A stretch of DNA of 64,000 nt, from the NCBI RefSeq assembly GCF_900176475.1, contig NZ_FWXX01000002.1:322560-386559 (forward strand). Reading direction: 5' to 3'. Below, piece by piece: positions 17,761-26,288 of this stretch. Both the position numbers and the translations under genes were made by a program. The notes beneath the pieces are model-generated. The model ran no database searches. It saw nothing but the letters and a program-made list of their open reading frames with translations, and had not been told where the DNA came from. Position 1 is the first letter of the stretch; each line of letters starts with the position of its first letter. The DNA is from Tropicibacter naphthalenivorans. Lineage in GTDB: Bacteria > Pseudomonadota > Alphaproteobacteria > Rhodobacterales > Rhodobacteraceae.

Positions 17761-19677
17761 ATGTCTGACATTCACATCCGCACCGAAGGCCACGCAGGCC
17801 GCATCACCCTCACCCGCCCCAAGGCGCTCAACGCCCTGTCCTACGACATGTGCCTTGCCATTGAGGCCGCGGTTGACCGTTGGCGCGACGACCCGAACGT
17901 CGCGCTGATCGTGCTTGACGCGGACGGCGATCGAGCCTTTTGCGCGGGCGGCGACATTGCCGAGATGTACGCCACTGGCACAACCGGGGATTACGCCTAT
18001 GGCCGCCAGTTCTGGCGTGACGAGTATCGCTTGAACGCCAAGCTGGACGAATACCCCAAGCCCATCGTCTCCTTCCTGCATGGGTTTGTCATGGGCGGCG
18101 GCGTCGGTCTGGGCGGGCATTGCAGCCACCGGATCGTCTGCGAGAGCACGCAGCTGTCCATGCCCGAGGTCGGCATCGGCTTTGTCCCCGATGTGGGCGG
18201 CACCTATCTGCTGGCCCGTGCGCCGGGGCGGCTTGGCGAGTACCTCGGGATGACCGCCGCGCACATGTCGGCGGGGGATGCGATCCACGCCGGGTTTGCC
18301 GACACCTTTGTCCCGCAAGACGCGTGGGACGCGTTGAAAACCGCGCTGATCGAGACGGGGGATGTAGCGCACATCACTGCCGCCGCGCGCCCTGCCCCGG
18401 CCGCCCCGCTTGCGGCGCTGCAACCTCAAATTGACCGGCTGTTCGCGGGCGAAGGCCTGAGCGACATCGTCAACATGCTGCGCCAGGACGACAGCGATTT
18501 CGCCGCGACAGCGCTGAAAGCCCTTGGCCGCAACGCCCCCCTGTCGCTCGCCGTGACGTTGGAGATGATCCACCGTCTGCGCGGCAGCACCGGCCTGACC
18601 ATCCGCAAGGCGCTCGAGCTGGAGTACCGCGTCAGCCACCGCATCATGGAACATGGCGATTTCCTCGAAGGGATCCGCGCCGCGATCATCGACAAGGATC
18701 GCAGCCCCAAGTGGCGGCACGCCTTGGACAAAGTCCCCGCCGTCGAGGTCTCGAAGATGCTGATGCCGCTGGGCAAGGACACATTGGATTTCAGGGAGAG
18801 AGCTATGAACATCGGATTTATCGGGCTGGGCAATATGGGCGCGCCCATGGCCGCCAACCTCGCCGCCGCTGGCCACGCGGTCAAAGGCTTTGACGTCGCG
18901 GGGACCACGGCAGAGGGCGTCACGCAGGTTGCCACAGCCGCCGAGGCTGCCACCGGCGCCGACGTGGTCATCACCATGCTGCCGAACGGCGAGATCCTGC
19001 GCTCTGTCGCCGCCGACATCATCTCGCATATGTCCAAGGGCGCGGTGCTGCTGGATTGCTCAACCGTGGATGTGGGCTCGGCCCGCGCCGTGGCAGAACT
19101 TGCCTCTGCTGCGGACGTCGGCGTGCTGGACGCCCCGGTCTCTGGCGGGATCGGCGGCGCGGCGGGCGGCACGCTGACCTTTATGGTGGGCGGCAGCCCC
19201 GAGGCCTTTGCCACCGCCAAGCCGCTGTTCGACATCATGGGCCAAAAGGCGGTGCACTGCGGCGCGTCGGGCAGCGGTCAGGCCGCCAAGATCTGCAACA
19301 ACATGATCCTTGGCGTGACCATGATCGCCACCTGCGAAGCCTTTGCCCTGGCCGACAAGCTGGGCCTGTCACGCGAGGCGATGTTCGACGTGGTCTCGAC
19401 CTCTTCGGGCTATTCGTGGTCGATGAACGCCTATTGCCCCGCGCCCGGAGTCGGCCCCCAATCGCCCGCAGATAACGGCTATCTGCCCGGATTTGCCGCC
19501 GATCTGATGCTAAAAGACCTGCGTTTGTCGCAACAGGCCGCCGAAGCCGCCGATGCGGACACGCCGCTGGGTCAAGCCGCGACCGAGCTGTATCGCACCT
19601 TTGTCGAGGACGAAGACGGCTCGGGCAAGGATTTCTCGGCCATGCTGCCCCGTCTGGAAAAGCGCGGGCGCGGCTGA
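17761..19677 (+). CDS. 3-hydroxyisobutyryl-CoA hydrolase (residues 1-348) reading in frame into MmsB
   Basis: From ATG 17761 (MSDIHIRTEGHAGRITL) the frame is open for 638 codons. Residues 1-348 are a crotonase-fold 3-hydroxyisobutyryl-CoA hydrolase: RPKALNALSYDM, AFCAGGDIAEMY, FVMGGGVGLGGH and MPEVGIGFVPDVGGTYLLAR are typical, and 348 residues is a normal full length. It releases 3-hydroxyisobutyrate from its CoA ester. No stop occurs between PLGKDTLDF and the start Met of the next enzyme: the codons TTC AGG GAG AGA GCT ATG run straight through. The product is either a bifunctional hydrolase-dehydrogenase or the result of a one-base loss of the stop. Codons upstream of 17761 extend into the hairpin repeat and are unlikely to be translated. 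Confidence 0.85.
   Translation: MSDIHIRTEGHAGRITLTRPKALNALSYDMCLAIEAAVDRWRDDPNVALIVLDADGDRAFCAGGDIAEMYATGTTGDYAYGRQFWRDEYRLNAKLDEYPKPIVSFLHGFVMGGGVGLGGHCSHRIVCESTQLSMPEVGIGFVPDVGGTYLLARAPGRLGEYLGMTAAHMSAGDAIHAGFADTFVPQDAWDALKTALIETGDVAHITAAARPAPAAPLAALQPQIDRLFAGEGLSDIVNMLRQDDSDFAATALKALGRNAPLSLAVTLEMIHRLRGSTGLTIRKALELEYRVSHRIMEHGDFLEGIRAAIIDKDRSPKWRHALDKVPAVEVSKMLMPLGKDTLDFRERAMNIGFIGLGNMGAPMAANLAAAGHAVKGFDVAGTTAEGVTQVATAAEAATGADVVITMLPNGEILRSVAADIISHMSKGAVLLDCSTVDVGSARAVAELASAADVGVLDAPVSGGIGGAAGGTLTFMVGGSPEAFATAKPLFDIMGQKAVHCGASGSGQAAKICNNMILGVTMIATCEAFALADKLGLSREAMFDVVSTSSGYSWSMNAYCPAPGVGPQSPADNGYLPGFAADLMLKDLRLSQQAAEAADADTPLGQAATELYRTFVEDEDGSGKDFSAMLPRLEKRGRG
18805..19677 (+). CDS. mmsB: 3-hydroxyisobutyrate dehydrogenase (internal start within the fused frame)
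   Basis: The product is 290 residues from ATG 18805 (MNIGFIGLGNMGAPMA), with AGGGAGAG immediately upstream, a strong ribosome site suggesting that it can be translated on its own. It oxidises 3-hydroxyisobutyrate to methylmalonate semialdehyde with NAD+, feeding MmsA (11811). The signatures are the N-terminal Rossmann motif IGLGNMGAPMAANL, DAPVSGGIGGA, and catalytic Lys162 in GSGQAAKICNNM. The enzyme is complete. It is in frame with the upstream hydrolase. Confidence 0.95.
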   Translation: MNIGFIGLGNMGAPMAANLAAAGHAVKGFDVAGTTAEGVTQVATAAEAATGADVVITMLPNGEILRSVAADIISHMSKGAVLLDCSTVDVGSARAVAELASAADVGVLDAPVSGGIGGAAGGTLTFMVGGSPEAFATAKPLFDIMGQKAVHCGASGSGQAAKICNNMILGVTMIATCEAFALADKLGLSREAMFDVVSTSSGYSWSMNAYCPAPGVGPQSPADNGYLPGFAADLMLKDLRLSQQAAEAADADTPLGQAATELYRTFVEDEDGSGKDFSAMLPRLEKRGRG

Positions 19678-19776
19678 GGAAAACGCGAATTCCCACGCAG
19701 AGTTGATCCAAATCATATTCAAATCATGCAATGCTCCCTTAAGGATAATCACAGATCAATCTTTAAGGGGGTAATC

Positions 19777-19995
19777 ATGTTTGCCAAAAATATGGGTCAG
19801 ACTGACCGGATCATCCGCGCCATCGTCGGCATCGTGTTGCTGATCGCGTTCTTTTCCATGGCCGCAGGCGTTCTGAAATGGATCGCTCTGGTGGTGGGGA
19901 TCGTCATGCTGGCAACGGCGGCGATGGGCAGTTGCCCGCCCTACGCGCTGCTGGGCATCAACACCTGCAAGATGCGCCAGACGGACGGCGAATAA
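19777..19995 (+). CDS. DUF2892 small membrane protein
   Basis: The product is 72 residues from ATG 19777 (MFAKNMGQTDRIIRAIVG), with AAGGGGG 5 nt upstream. Two hydrophobic helices follow the NxGxxDRxIRxxxG motif, and CPPYALLGINTCK stands near the end. This is the DUF2892 pattern, the same module as the membrane part of the rhodanese protein YgaP. Conserved Cys residues suggest handling of reactive sulfur; that is inferred. The promoter holds ATTC-N8-CAAT (19717-19732), one mismatch from a SqrR-type box. A free-standing rhodanese gene lies on the other side of uvrA. Confidence 0.85.
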   Translation: MFAKNMGQTDRIIRAIVGIVLLIAFFSMAAGVLKWIALVVGIVMLATAAMGSCPPYALLGINTCKMRQTDGE

Positions 19996-19999
19996 GACA

Positions 20000-20034
20000 A
20001 AAGCCCCGGAGAGATCCGGGGCTTTGCTTTTTTC
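20000..20034. terminator. Intrinsic terminator between DUF2892 gene and uvrA
   Basis: AAAGCCCCGGA-GAGA-TCCGGGGCTTT forms an 11-bp stem followed by GCTTTTTT. It ends the DUF2892 transcript and abuts the convergent uvrA stop, so it may act in both directions. Confidence 0.92.
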
Positions 20035-22914
20035 TTATTCTGCTGCGACCCCCTTGGGCTGCAACATCGGCTTGAGATAGCGCCCCGTGTGACTGCGCTC
20101 GACCTCGGCCACGTCTTCCGGCGTGCCGGCTGCCACGATCTCGCCACCGCCGTCACCGCCTTCGGGGCCGATGTCGATCAGCCAGTCGGCGGTCTTGATC
20201 ACATCAAGGTTATGTTCGATCACCACGACAGAGTTGCCCTGATCAACCAGCTCGTGCAGCACCTCCAGCAGCTTGCGCACGTCTTCGAAATGCAGGCCCG
20301 TTGTCGGCTCGTCGAGGATATAGAGCGTCCGCCCGGTAGAGCGTTTCGCCAGCTCTTTCGACAGCTTGACGCGCTGCGCTTCGCCGCCCGAAAGCGTCGT
20401 CGCCTGCTGGCCCACCTTGATATAACCAAGACCCACACGCATCAACGCATCCATCTTGTCGCGGATGCTGGGGACCGCCTGAAAGAAGCTCTGCGCATCT
20501 TCAACCGTCATATCAAGAACGTCCGCGATGCTCTTGCCTTTAAAGCGAATTTCCAAAGTTTCGCGGTTGTAGCGCGCGCCTTTGCAGGTCTCGCATTCGA
20601 CGTAAACGTCGGGCAAAAAGTGCATCTCGATCTTGATGACGCCGTCGCCCTGACAGGCCTCGCACCGCCCGCCTTTGACGTTGAAAGAGAACCGCCCCGG
20701 CTTGTACCCGCGCGCCTTGGCCTCGGGCAAACCGGCGAACCAATCGCGGATCGGCGTGAAGGCACCGGTGTAGGTCGCGGGGTTCGATCGCGGCGTGCGC
20801 CCGATGGGCCGCTGGTCGATGTCGATGACCTTGTCGAGATGTTCCAGCCCCTTGATCGTCTCGCAGGGCGCGGGCGTCTGGCGGGCACCGTTCAACGCCA
20901 TGGACGCCGTCTTGAACAGCGTTTCAATGGTCAGCGTGGATTTTCCGCCGCCTGACACGCCGGTCACACAGACGAACTTGCCCAGAGGGAATTCGGCGGT
21001 CACATCCTTCAGGTTGTTGCCCGAGGCCTTGACCACTTTTATCTTTTTCTTATTCCCTTTGCGGCGCTTTTCCGGCACCGCAATCTCACGCGTACCGGAC
21101 AGATATTGCCCGGTCAGGCTCGCCGGATCGGCGATGATCTCGGCGGGTGTGCCCTTGGCAACCACCTGCCCGCCGTGCACCCCGGCCCCCGGCCCGATGT
21201 CAAAGACATAATCCGCCTCGCGGATCGCCTCTTCGTCGTGTTCGACCACGATCACCGTATTGCCCTGATCGCGCAGGTTTTTCAGCGTGTCGAGCAGCCG
21301 AGTATTGTCGCGCTGGTGCAGACCGATGGACGGTTCGTCCAGCACATAAAGCACCCCGGTTAACCCGCTGCCGATCTGCGACGCCAGCCTGATCCGCTGG
21401 CTCTCACCACCAGAAAGCGTTCCCGCAGAACGACTTAGCGTGAGATATTCAAGTCCTACATTATTGAGGAATCCCAGACGCTCGCGGATTTCCTTAAGGA
21501 TCGCGCGGGCGATTTCATTCTTTTGCTTGGTGAGGTTCCCAGGCACGCTTTCACACCAGTCAAACGCCTGCCTGATCGACATTTCGACCACTTGGCCCAC
21601 GTGCAGCAGATGCTCCGGGTCATTGGCCGGGCCAATCTTGACCGCCAAGGCCTCTTCGCGCAGACGGTAGCCGCCACATGAACCGCAGCGTCTATTGTTT
21701 TGATAACGCTCGAATTCTTCGCGAATCCAATTGCTGTCCGTCTCGCGGTAGCGGCGCTCCATGTTGGGAATGACGCCTTCGAACACGCGGGAGACTTGGT
21801 AAACGCGGCCACCTTCGTCGTAACGAAATTCGATTTCCTCGTCGCCAGAGCCGTACAAAAAGACCTTCTGCACATGCGCGGGCAGATCTTTCCAGCGGGC
21901 GTTCTTATCGAATTCGTAATGTTTCGCAATCGCCTCAATGGTTTGCAAAAAGTACGGCGATTTGCCCTTGCGCCACGGGGCCAGTGCGCCGTCGCTGATT
22001 TTCAGTGTCTGGTCCGGCACCACCAGCCGTTCGTCAAAAAACAGCTCAACGCCCAGACCGTCACATTCCGGGCATGCCCCAAACGGCGCGTTAAACGAAA
22101 ACAGCCGCGGCTCGATCTCGGGGATGGTGAAACCACTGACAGGACAGGCAAAATTTTCGCTGAAGGTAATCCGCTCGGGGTCGCCTTCGCGCGGGGCGGT
22201 TTCCAGAATCGCGATCCCATCGGCCAAATCCAAAGCGGTGCGGAAGGAATCCGCCAACCGTGTTTCCATCCCCTCGCGCACCACGATCCGGTCGACGACC
22301 ACGTCGATGTCATGGCGGAATTTCTTATCCAAGGTCGGCGGGGTGTCGAGCTCGTAAAACTCGCCATCAACCTTAACGCGCTGAAAGCCCTGTTTACGAA
22401 GTTCTAAGAATTCTTTCTTATATTCGCCTTTACGGTCGCGAATGATCGGCGCCAGCAGATAGCCGCGCGTGCCATCCTCCATCGCCATGACGCGGTCGAC
22501 CATGTCCTGCACTTGCTGCGCCTCGATCGGATCGCCGGTCGCGGGGCTATATGGCGTGCCGACACGGGCAAACAGCAGACGCATGTAGTCGTAAATCTCG
22601 GTCACCGTGCCGACGGTGGAGCGCGGGTTTTTCGACGTGGTTTTCTGTTCGATCGAGATCGCCGGAGACAGGCCGCTGATGTGATCCACATCAGGTTTCT
22701 CCATCATATCAAGGAATTGCCGCGCGTAGGCCGACAGCGATTCCACGTAACGGCGCTGCCCTTCGGCATAGATGGTATCGAACGCCAGCGACGATTTCCC
22801 CGAGCCAGACAGCCCGGTGATCACCACCAATTCGTCGCGCGGAATGTCCACGTCGATGGATTTGAGGTTGTGCTCGCGCGCCCCGCGCACCTCGATATGC
22901 TTCAACTCAGGCAT
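20035..22914 (-). CDS. uvrA: Excinuclease ABC subunit A
   Basis: The product is 959 residues starting [18 protein letters not shown]. UvrA is the damage-recognition ATPase of nucleotide excision repair and loads UvrB. Two ABC modules are visible: Walker [15 protein letters not shown] and [11 protein letters not shown], with signatures [18 protein letters not shown] and [15 protein letters not shown]. The C-terminal zinc finger is intact (RCEACQGDG ... [11 protein letters not shown]). In the N-terminal zinc site the first pair reads CPVSG rather than CxxC. The promoter has an SOS box at 22982-22996. Confidence 0.98.
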   Translation of the reverse strand: MPELKHIEVRGAREHNLKSIDVDIPRDELVVITGLSGSGKSSLAFDTIYAEGQRRYVESLSAYARQFLDMMEKPDVDHISGLSPAISIEQKTTSKNPRSTVGTVTEIYDYMRLLFARVGTPYSPATGDPIEAQQVQDMVDRVMAMEDGTRGYLLAPIIRDRKGEYKKEFLELRKQGFQRVKVDGEFYELDTPPTLDKKFRHDIDVVVDRIVVREGMETRLADSFRTALDLADGIAILETAPREGDPERITFSENFACPVSGFTIPEIEPRLFSFNAPFGACPECDGLGVELFFDERLVVPDQTLKISDGALAPWRKGKSPYFLQTIEAIAKHYEFDKNARWKDLPAHVQKVFLYGSGDEEIEFRYDEGGRVYQVSRVFEGVIPNMERRYRETDSNWIREEFERYQNNRRCGSCGGYRLREEALAVKIGPANDPEHLLHVGQVVEMSIRQAFDWCESVPGNLTKQKNEIARAILKEIRERLGFLNNVGLEYLTLSRSAGTLSGGESQRIRLASQIGSGLTGVLYVLDEPSIGLHQRDNTRLLDTLKNLRDQGNTVIVVEHDEEAIREADYVFDIGPGAGVHGGQVVAKGTPAEIIADPASLTGQYLSGTREIAVPEKRRKGNKKKIKVVKASGNNLKDVTAEFPLGKFVCVTGVSGGGKSTLTIETLFKTASMALNGARQTPAPCETIKGLEHLDKVIDIDQRPIGRTPRSNPATYTGAFTPIRDWFAGLPEAKARGYKPGRFSFNVKGGRCEACQGDGVIKIEMHFLPDVYVECETCKGARYNRETLEIRFKGKSIADVLDMTVEDAQSFFQAVPSIRDKMDALMRVGLGYIKVGQQATTLSGGEAQRVKLSKELAKRSTGRTLYILDEPTTGLHFEDVRKLLEVLHELVDQGNSVVVIEHNLDVIKTADWLIDIGPEGGDGGGEIVAAGTPEDVAEVERSHTGRYLKPMLQPKGVAAE

Positions 22915-22981
22915 AAAACGTCCCCGTTCAGGTTTACGTCAGACATAGTTGATATGGGCGGCAGGACCAATGGTTAAATGT

Positions 22982-22996
22982 GAACGCAAAGTGAAC
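22982..22996 (-). promoter_or_regulatory. LexA (SOS) box of uvrA
   Basis: Read on the minus strand the site is GTTC-ACTTTGC-GTTC, an exact match to the alphaproteobacterial LexA consensus GTTC-N7-GTTC, 68 bp upstream of the uvrA start codon. DNA damage should relieve repression of uvrA. Confidence 0.88.
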
Positions 22997-23010
22997 ATCG
23001 CAAGAGGCCC

Positions 23011-23040
23011 TTTACATTCTGACTTTAGAATGTATATAGA
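23011..23040 (+). promoter_or_regulatory. Rhodanese promoter with SqrR/BigR-type operator
   Basis: A TTTACA -35-like hexamer (23011-23016) and a TATATA -10 (23033-23038) are 16 bp apart. Between and over them lies ATTC-TGACTTTA-GAAT (23016-23031), matching the ATTC-N8-GAAT operator described for the persulfide-sensing repressor SqrR of Rhodobacter capsulatus. Binding there would block RNA polymerase, so induction by sulfide or persulfide is expected. No sqrR gene lies in the window. Confidence 0.75.
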
Positions 23041-23067
23041 GGGCAACAAGTCATGGAGACGCGGAAA

Positions 23068-23424
23068 ATGTTTGCATTTCTGAATAACGCACGCTCGACC
23101 GATATGCCGGTGACCGAAGCCGTGGCCAAGGCCAAAACCGGCGAGATTGTCTTGATCGACATTCGTGAGCCGATGGAAATCGCCCATAGCGGCAAGGCCA
23201 AGGGCGCGATTGCCATCCCCACCGCCGCGCTGCGGATGCGGGCGGACCCGTCCTCGCCGGAGTGTTTACCGGAACTTAAGCAAGGTAAACCTGTGTGCGT
23301 TTACTGTGCCTCTGGCGCGCGCTCGAGCATGGCCAAAGGGATGTTGTCCAAGATGGGCCATGAGGTTCACAACATCGGCGGTCTTGGGCACTGGGTGCAG
23401 GCCGGCGGCCCACTGGAGAAGTAA
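23068..23424 (+). CDS. Rhodanese-domain sulfurtransferase
   Basis: The product is 118 residues from ATG 23068 (MFAFLNNARSTDMPV); ATG 23053, five codons upstream, has an equally spaced GAGGG and cannot be excluded. A single rhodanese domain is complete: IVLIDIREPMEIAHSG (CDC25-like entry) and the active-site loop C80-A-S-G-A-R-S, whose cysteine carries the persulfide. It is cytosolic with no membrane anchor. The SqrR-like operator upstream and the DUF2892 gene beyond uvrA suggest a sulfide-detoxification role. The divergent neighbour is uvrA. Confidence 0.92.
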   Translation: MFAFLNNARSTDMPVTEAVAKAKTGEIVLIDIREPMEIAHSGKAKGAIAIPTAALRMRADPSSPECLPELKQGKPVCVYCASGARSSMAKGMLSKMGHEVHNIGGLGHWVQAGGPLEK

Positions 23425-23445
23425 TCAGGTTTCGTCCCAGAAGGG

Positions 23446-23477
23446 CCCGGCCTTGCGCGTTGCGAGGCCGGGTTTTT
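23446..23477 (+). terminator. Intrinsic terminator of the rhodanese gene
   Basis: CCCGGCCT and AGGCCGGG form an 8-bp stem around an 11-nt loop, followed by TTTTT, 21 nt after the stop codon. aglK converges from the other side. Confidence 0.88.
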
Positions 23478-23491
23478 CTTTGCAGATTTCC

Positions 23492-24580
23492 CTAGCGATA
23501 TCTGAGGGATACGCCGTCTGCGAACAGATGCACCTTGTCCGGCATGGCGGTCAGTTGCACCGATTTGCCGCGCATGTCCTGGTGAATCCCCGGCAGTTTC
23601 GCCACCACCGCAGCGCCATGATCGCCGCGCTCAAAGTACAGCAACGTCACCTCGCCAAGCGCTTCGATAATGTCGACAGTGCCAGTAAAAGCAGGGTCCG
23701 CGTCGGTCGGGATGAAGTCTTCGGGCCGGATGCCGACGTTAACCTTTAGCCCCAAATCGGCCTCCGTGGTCGGGTAATCCGAGACCGCCCTGCCCCCGCC
23801 CGCCAGTTGCACGGTCGTCTGCGCGCCGGTTGCGATCACTTCGCCGGGCAGCAAATTCATCGACGGCGAGCCGATAAACTGCGCGACAAATTCAGAATTT
23901 GGCCGTTCGTACAGCTCCAAAGGCGTGCCGACCTGCGCGATCCCCTTGTTCGCCAGCACCACGATCCGGCTGGCGAGGGTCATCGCCTCGACCTGATCAT
24001 GGGTCACGTAAATCATTGTTCTGTCAGGCATTTGCTCTTTGAGCTGCGCAATTTCGATCCGGGTCGCCACGCGCAAGGCGGCGTCAAGGTTCGAGAGCGG
24101 TTCGTCAAAAAGATACACCTTGGGGTCGCGCACCAAGGACCGGCCAATCGCCACCCGCTGCCGCTGCCCGCCGGACAGCGCCTTGGGCAGACGGTCGAGG
24201 TAGTCAGTCAGTTGCAGCATCTTGGCTGCGCGATCCACCGCCTCATCAATCTCGCTTTGCGATTTCTTAGCGAGTTTTAACGCAAACGACATGTTCTCGC
24301 GCACGGTCATGTGCGGATACAGCGCGTAGCTTTGGAACACCATGGCGATGCCGCGCTGCGCCGGGGGGACATCGTTCACCACCTGCCCGTCGATTTCCAA
24401 CGTGCCGCCGGTGATCTTTTCCAGCCCCGCAATCATCCGCAACAGCGTGGATTTCCCGCAACCGGACGGGCCGACAAAGACAATCAGCTCCCCCTGTTCG
24501 ATATCAAGGTTAATATCCCGCAGCACGTTGACCGTACCGCCATAGGTTTTCTCAACATCTCTTAATTTCAGCGTCGCCAT
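23492..24580 (-). CDS. aglK: Alpha-glucoside ABC transporter, ATP-binding subunit
   Basis: The product is 362 residues. The N-terminal ABC ATPase has Walker A GPSGCGKST, signature LSGGQRQRVAIGR, Walker B VYLFDEPLSNLDA and switch His in YVTHDQVEAMTLA. The C-terminal 120 residues are the regulatory OB-type domain of MalK/UgpC-type carbohydrate ATPases (VNVGIRPEDFIP). It energises AglF/AglG. It is the last gene of aglEFGAK, 10 nt after aglA. Confidence 0.94.
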   Translation of the reverse strand: MATLKLRDVEKTYGGTVNVLRDINLDIEQGELIVFVGPSGCGKSTLLRMIAGLEKITGGTLEIDGQVVNDVPPAQRGIAMVFQSYALYPHMTVRENMSFALKLAKKSQSEIDEAVDRAAKMLQLTDYLDRLPKALSGGQRQRVAIGRSLVRDPKVYLFDEPLSNLDAALRVATRIEIAQLKEQMPDRTMIYVTHDQVEAMTLASRIVVLANKGIAQVGTPLELYERPNSEFVAQFIGSPSMNLLPGEVIATGAQTTVQLAGGGRAVSDYPTTEADLGLKVNVGIRPEDFIPTDADPAFTGTVDIIEALGEVTLLYFERGDHGAAVVAKLPGIHQDMRGKSVQLTAMPDKVHLFADGVSLRYR

Positions 24581-24590
24581 GATGTCCCCC

Positions 24591-26219
24591 TCACCCGTGT
24601 TTCAGCGCCAGAGCCGGTTGCCACGGGCCCAAATGCAACTTGCCATCCGCGCCCGGCGCGGCGGACCCAAGCTCTTGCCCGATCTGCAACCACGCCCCGT
24701 CCGGCATGTCCAGAACCGCCGGTTCGCCGCTCAGGTTAATGGCCACAAAGACCGTTTCATCCCCGTCAAAACGCTGGAAATGCACCACGCTGCCGGTCGC
24801 CTTGACGCCGTCATGGGCGCCCTTGGCCAAAGCCGGATGGGCGTGGCGGAAGGCAATTGCCTTGCGGTAGTGATGCAGCGGCGCGCCGGGGTCTTCTTCT
24901 TGCACGGCGACCGCGCGGTTGAGGTGATCGTGGCTAACGGGCAGCCAAGGCATCCCGTCCGTGAACCCGCCGTTCTGGTTGCTCTGCTCCCAGACCATGG
25001 GGGTCCGGCAACCGTCCCGCCCCTTGAATTCCGGCCAGAATTCAATGCCATAGGGGTCTTGCAAGTCTTCAAAGGCGACATCCGCCTCGGGCAGCCCCAA
25101 TTCTTCACCTTGGTAAATGCAGACCGACCCGCGCAGGCACATCATCAGCGTGGTAAACGCCCGCTGCGCCGCCGGGGGCAAGTCCCAGCGGGTCGCGTGG
25201 CGCACCACGTCGTGGTTGGAATAGGCCCAGCAAGCCCAGCCTTCGGGCGCCTTTTCATCCACATCCGCCATGACCTTGGCGACCTTGGCGGCGTCGGGCT
25301 GCGCCCCGGACAGGAACTCGAACGAGTAACACATGTGAACGCGGTCATCGCCGGCGGTGTACTCGCCCATGATTTCCAACCCGCGCTGCGCGTCGCCAAC
25401 TTCGCCCACCGCGGTCTTGCCGGGGTACTCATCAAGCAGCGCGCGGAACCGTTCGAGGAACGCGATATTCTCGGGGCGGTTTTTCGAATAGACGTGCAGC
25501 TGGTGGTTATAGGGGTTCACCTTGGGCGCGATGCTGTCGTCGCGCTCTTCGGGCGGCAGCGGCGGGTTGGACCGCAGCTGATCGTCATGCACGTAAAAGT
25601 TGATGGTATCCAGACGGAACCCATCCACCCCGCGGTCCAGCCAGAAGCGCACCACATCCAGCAAAGCGTCCTGCACATCCGGGTTGTGAAAGTTCAAATC
25701 CGGCTGCGATGTCAGGAAGTTATGCAGGTAGTACTGCTCGCGCCGCGCGTCCCACTGCCACGCCGATCCGCCAAAGATCGACAGCCAGTTGTTGGGCGGC
25801 GTGCCGTCGGGGGCCGGGTCGCTCCAGACGTACCAATCCGCCTTGGGGTTGTCCCGGCTGGCGCGGCTTTCGACGAACCACGGGTGCTGGTCTGAGCTGT
25901 GCGACAGCACGAGGTCGATCATCACCTTGATGCCGTGCAGATGCGCCGTTTCCACCAGCGTGTCAAAATCCGACAGCGTGCCGAACATCGGATCGACGTC
26001 GCAATAATCGCTCACGTCATAGCCGAAATCCTTCATCGGAGAGGCAAAGAACGGCGAAATCCAGATCGCATCCACCCCAAGGCTCGCCACATGGGGCAAG
26101 CGCATGGCGATGCCGTTCAGGTCGCCGATGCCGTCGCCGTTGCTGTCCTGATAGCTGCGCGGGTAGATCTGATAGATCACCGCGCCGCGCCACCAGTCGT
26201 TGTCGATTGCTTGGGTCAT
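24591..26219 (-). CDS. aglA: Alpha-glucosidase, glycoside hydrolase family 13
   Basis: The product is 542 residues starting MTQAIDNDWWRGAVIYQIYPRS. The GH13 regions are all present: region I in DLVLSHSSDQHPWF, the nucleophile Asp in DGFRLDTINFY, the general acid Glu in KTAVGEVGDAQRG, and YSNHDVVRHATR. No signal peptide is visible, so it should hydrolyse imported disaccharides (sucrose, maltose, trehalose or similar) in the cytosol. It lies inside the transporter operon between aglG and aglK, as in Sinorhizobium meliloti aglEFGAK. A hairpin (26245-26260) lies in the short gap after aglG. Confidence 0.94.
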   Translation of the reverse strand: MTQAIDNDWWRGAVIYQIYPRSYQDSNGDGIGDLNGIAMRLPHVASLGVDAIWISPFFASPMKDFGYDVSDYCDVDPMFGTLSDFDTLVETAHLHGIKVMIDLVLSHSSDQHPWFVESRASRDNPKADWYVWSDPAPDGTPPNNWLSIFGGSAWQWDARREQYYLHNFLTSQPDLNFHNPDVQDALLDVVRFWLDRGVDGFRLDTINFYVHDDQLRSNPPLPPEERDDSIAPKVNPYNHQLHVYSKNRPENIAFLERFRALLDEYPGKTAVGEVGDAQRGLEIMGEYTAGDDRVHMCYSFEFLSGAQPDAAKVAKVMADVDEKAPEGWACWAYSNHDVVRHATRWDLPPAAQRAFTTLMMCLRGSVCIYQGEELGLPEADVAFEDLQDPYGIEFWPEFKGRDGCRTPMVWEQSNQNGGFTDGMPWLPVSHDHLNRAVAVQEEDPGAPLHHYRKAIAFRHAHPALAKGAHDGVKATGSVVHFQRFDGDETVFVAINLSGEPAVLDMPDGAWLQIGQELGSAAPGADGKLHLGPWQPALALKHG

Positions 26220-26288
26220 AACTGTCTTTCCGTGGGTTTCGTGTGGCCCTTTGCCGGGCCGAATATCTATTCAGTGTAGAGACTTAGC

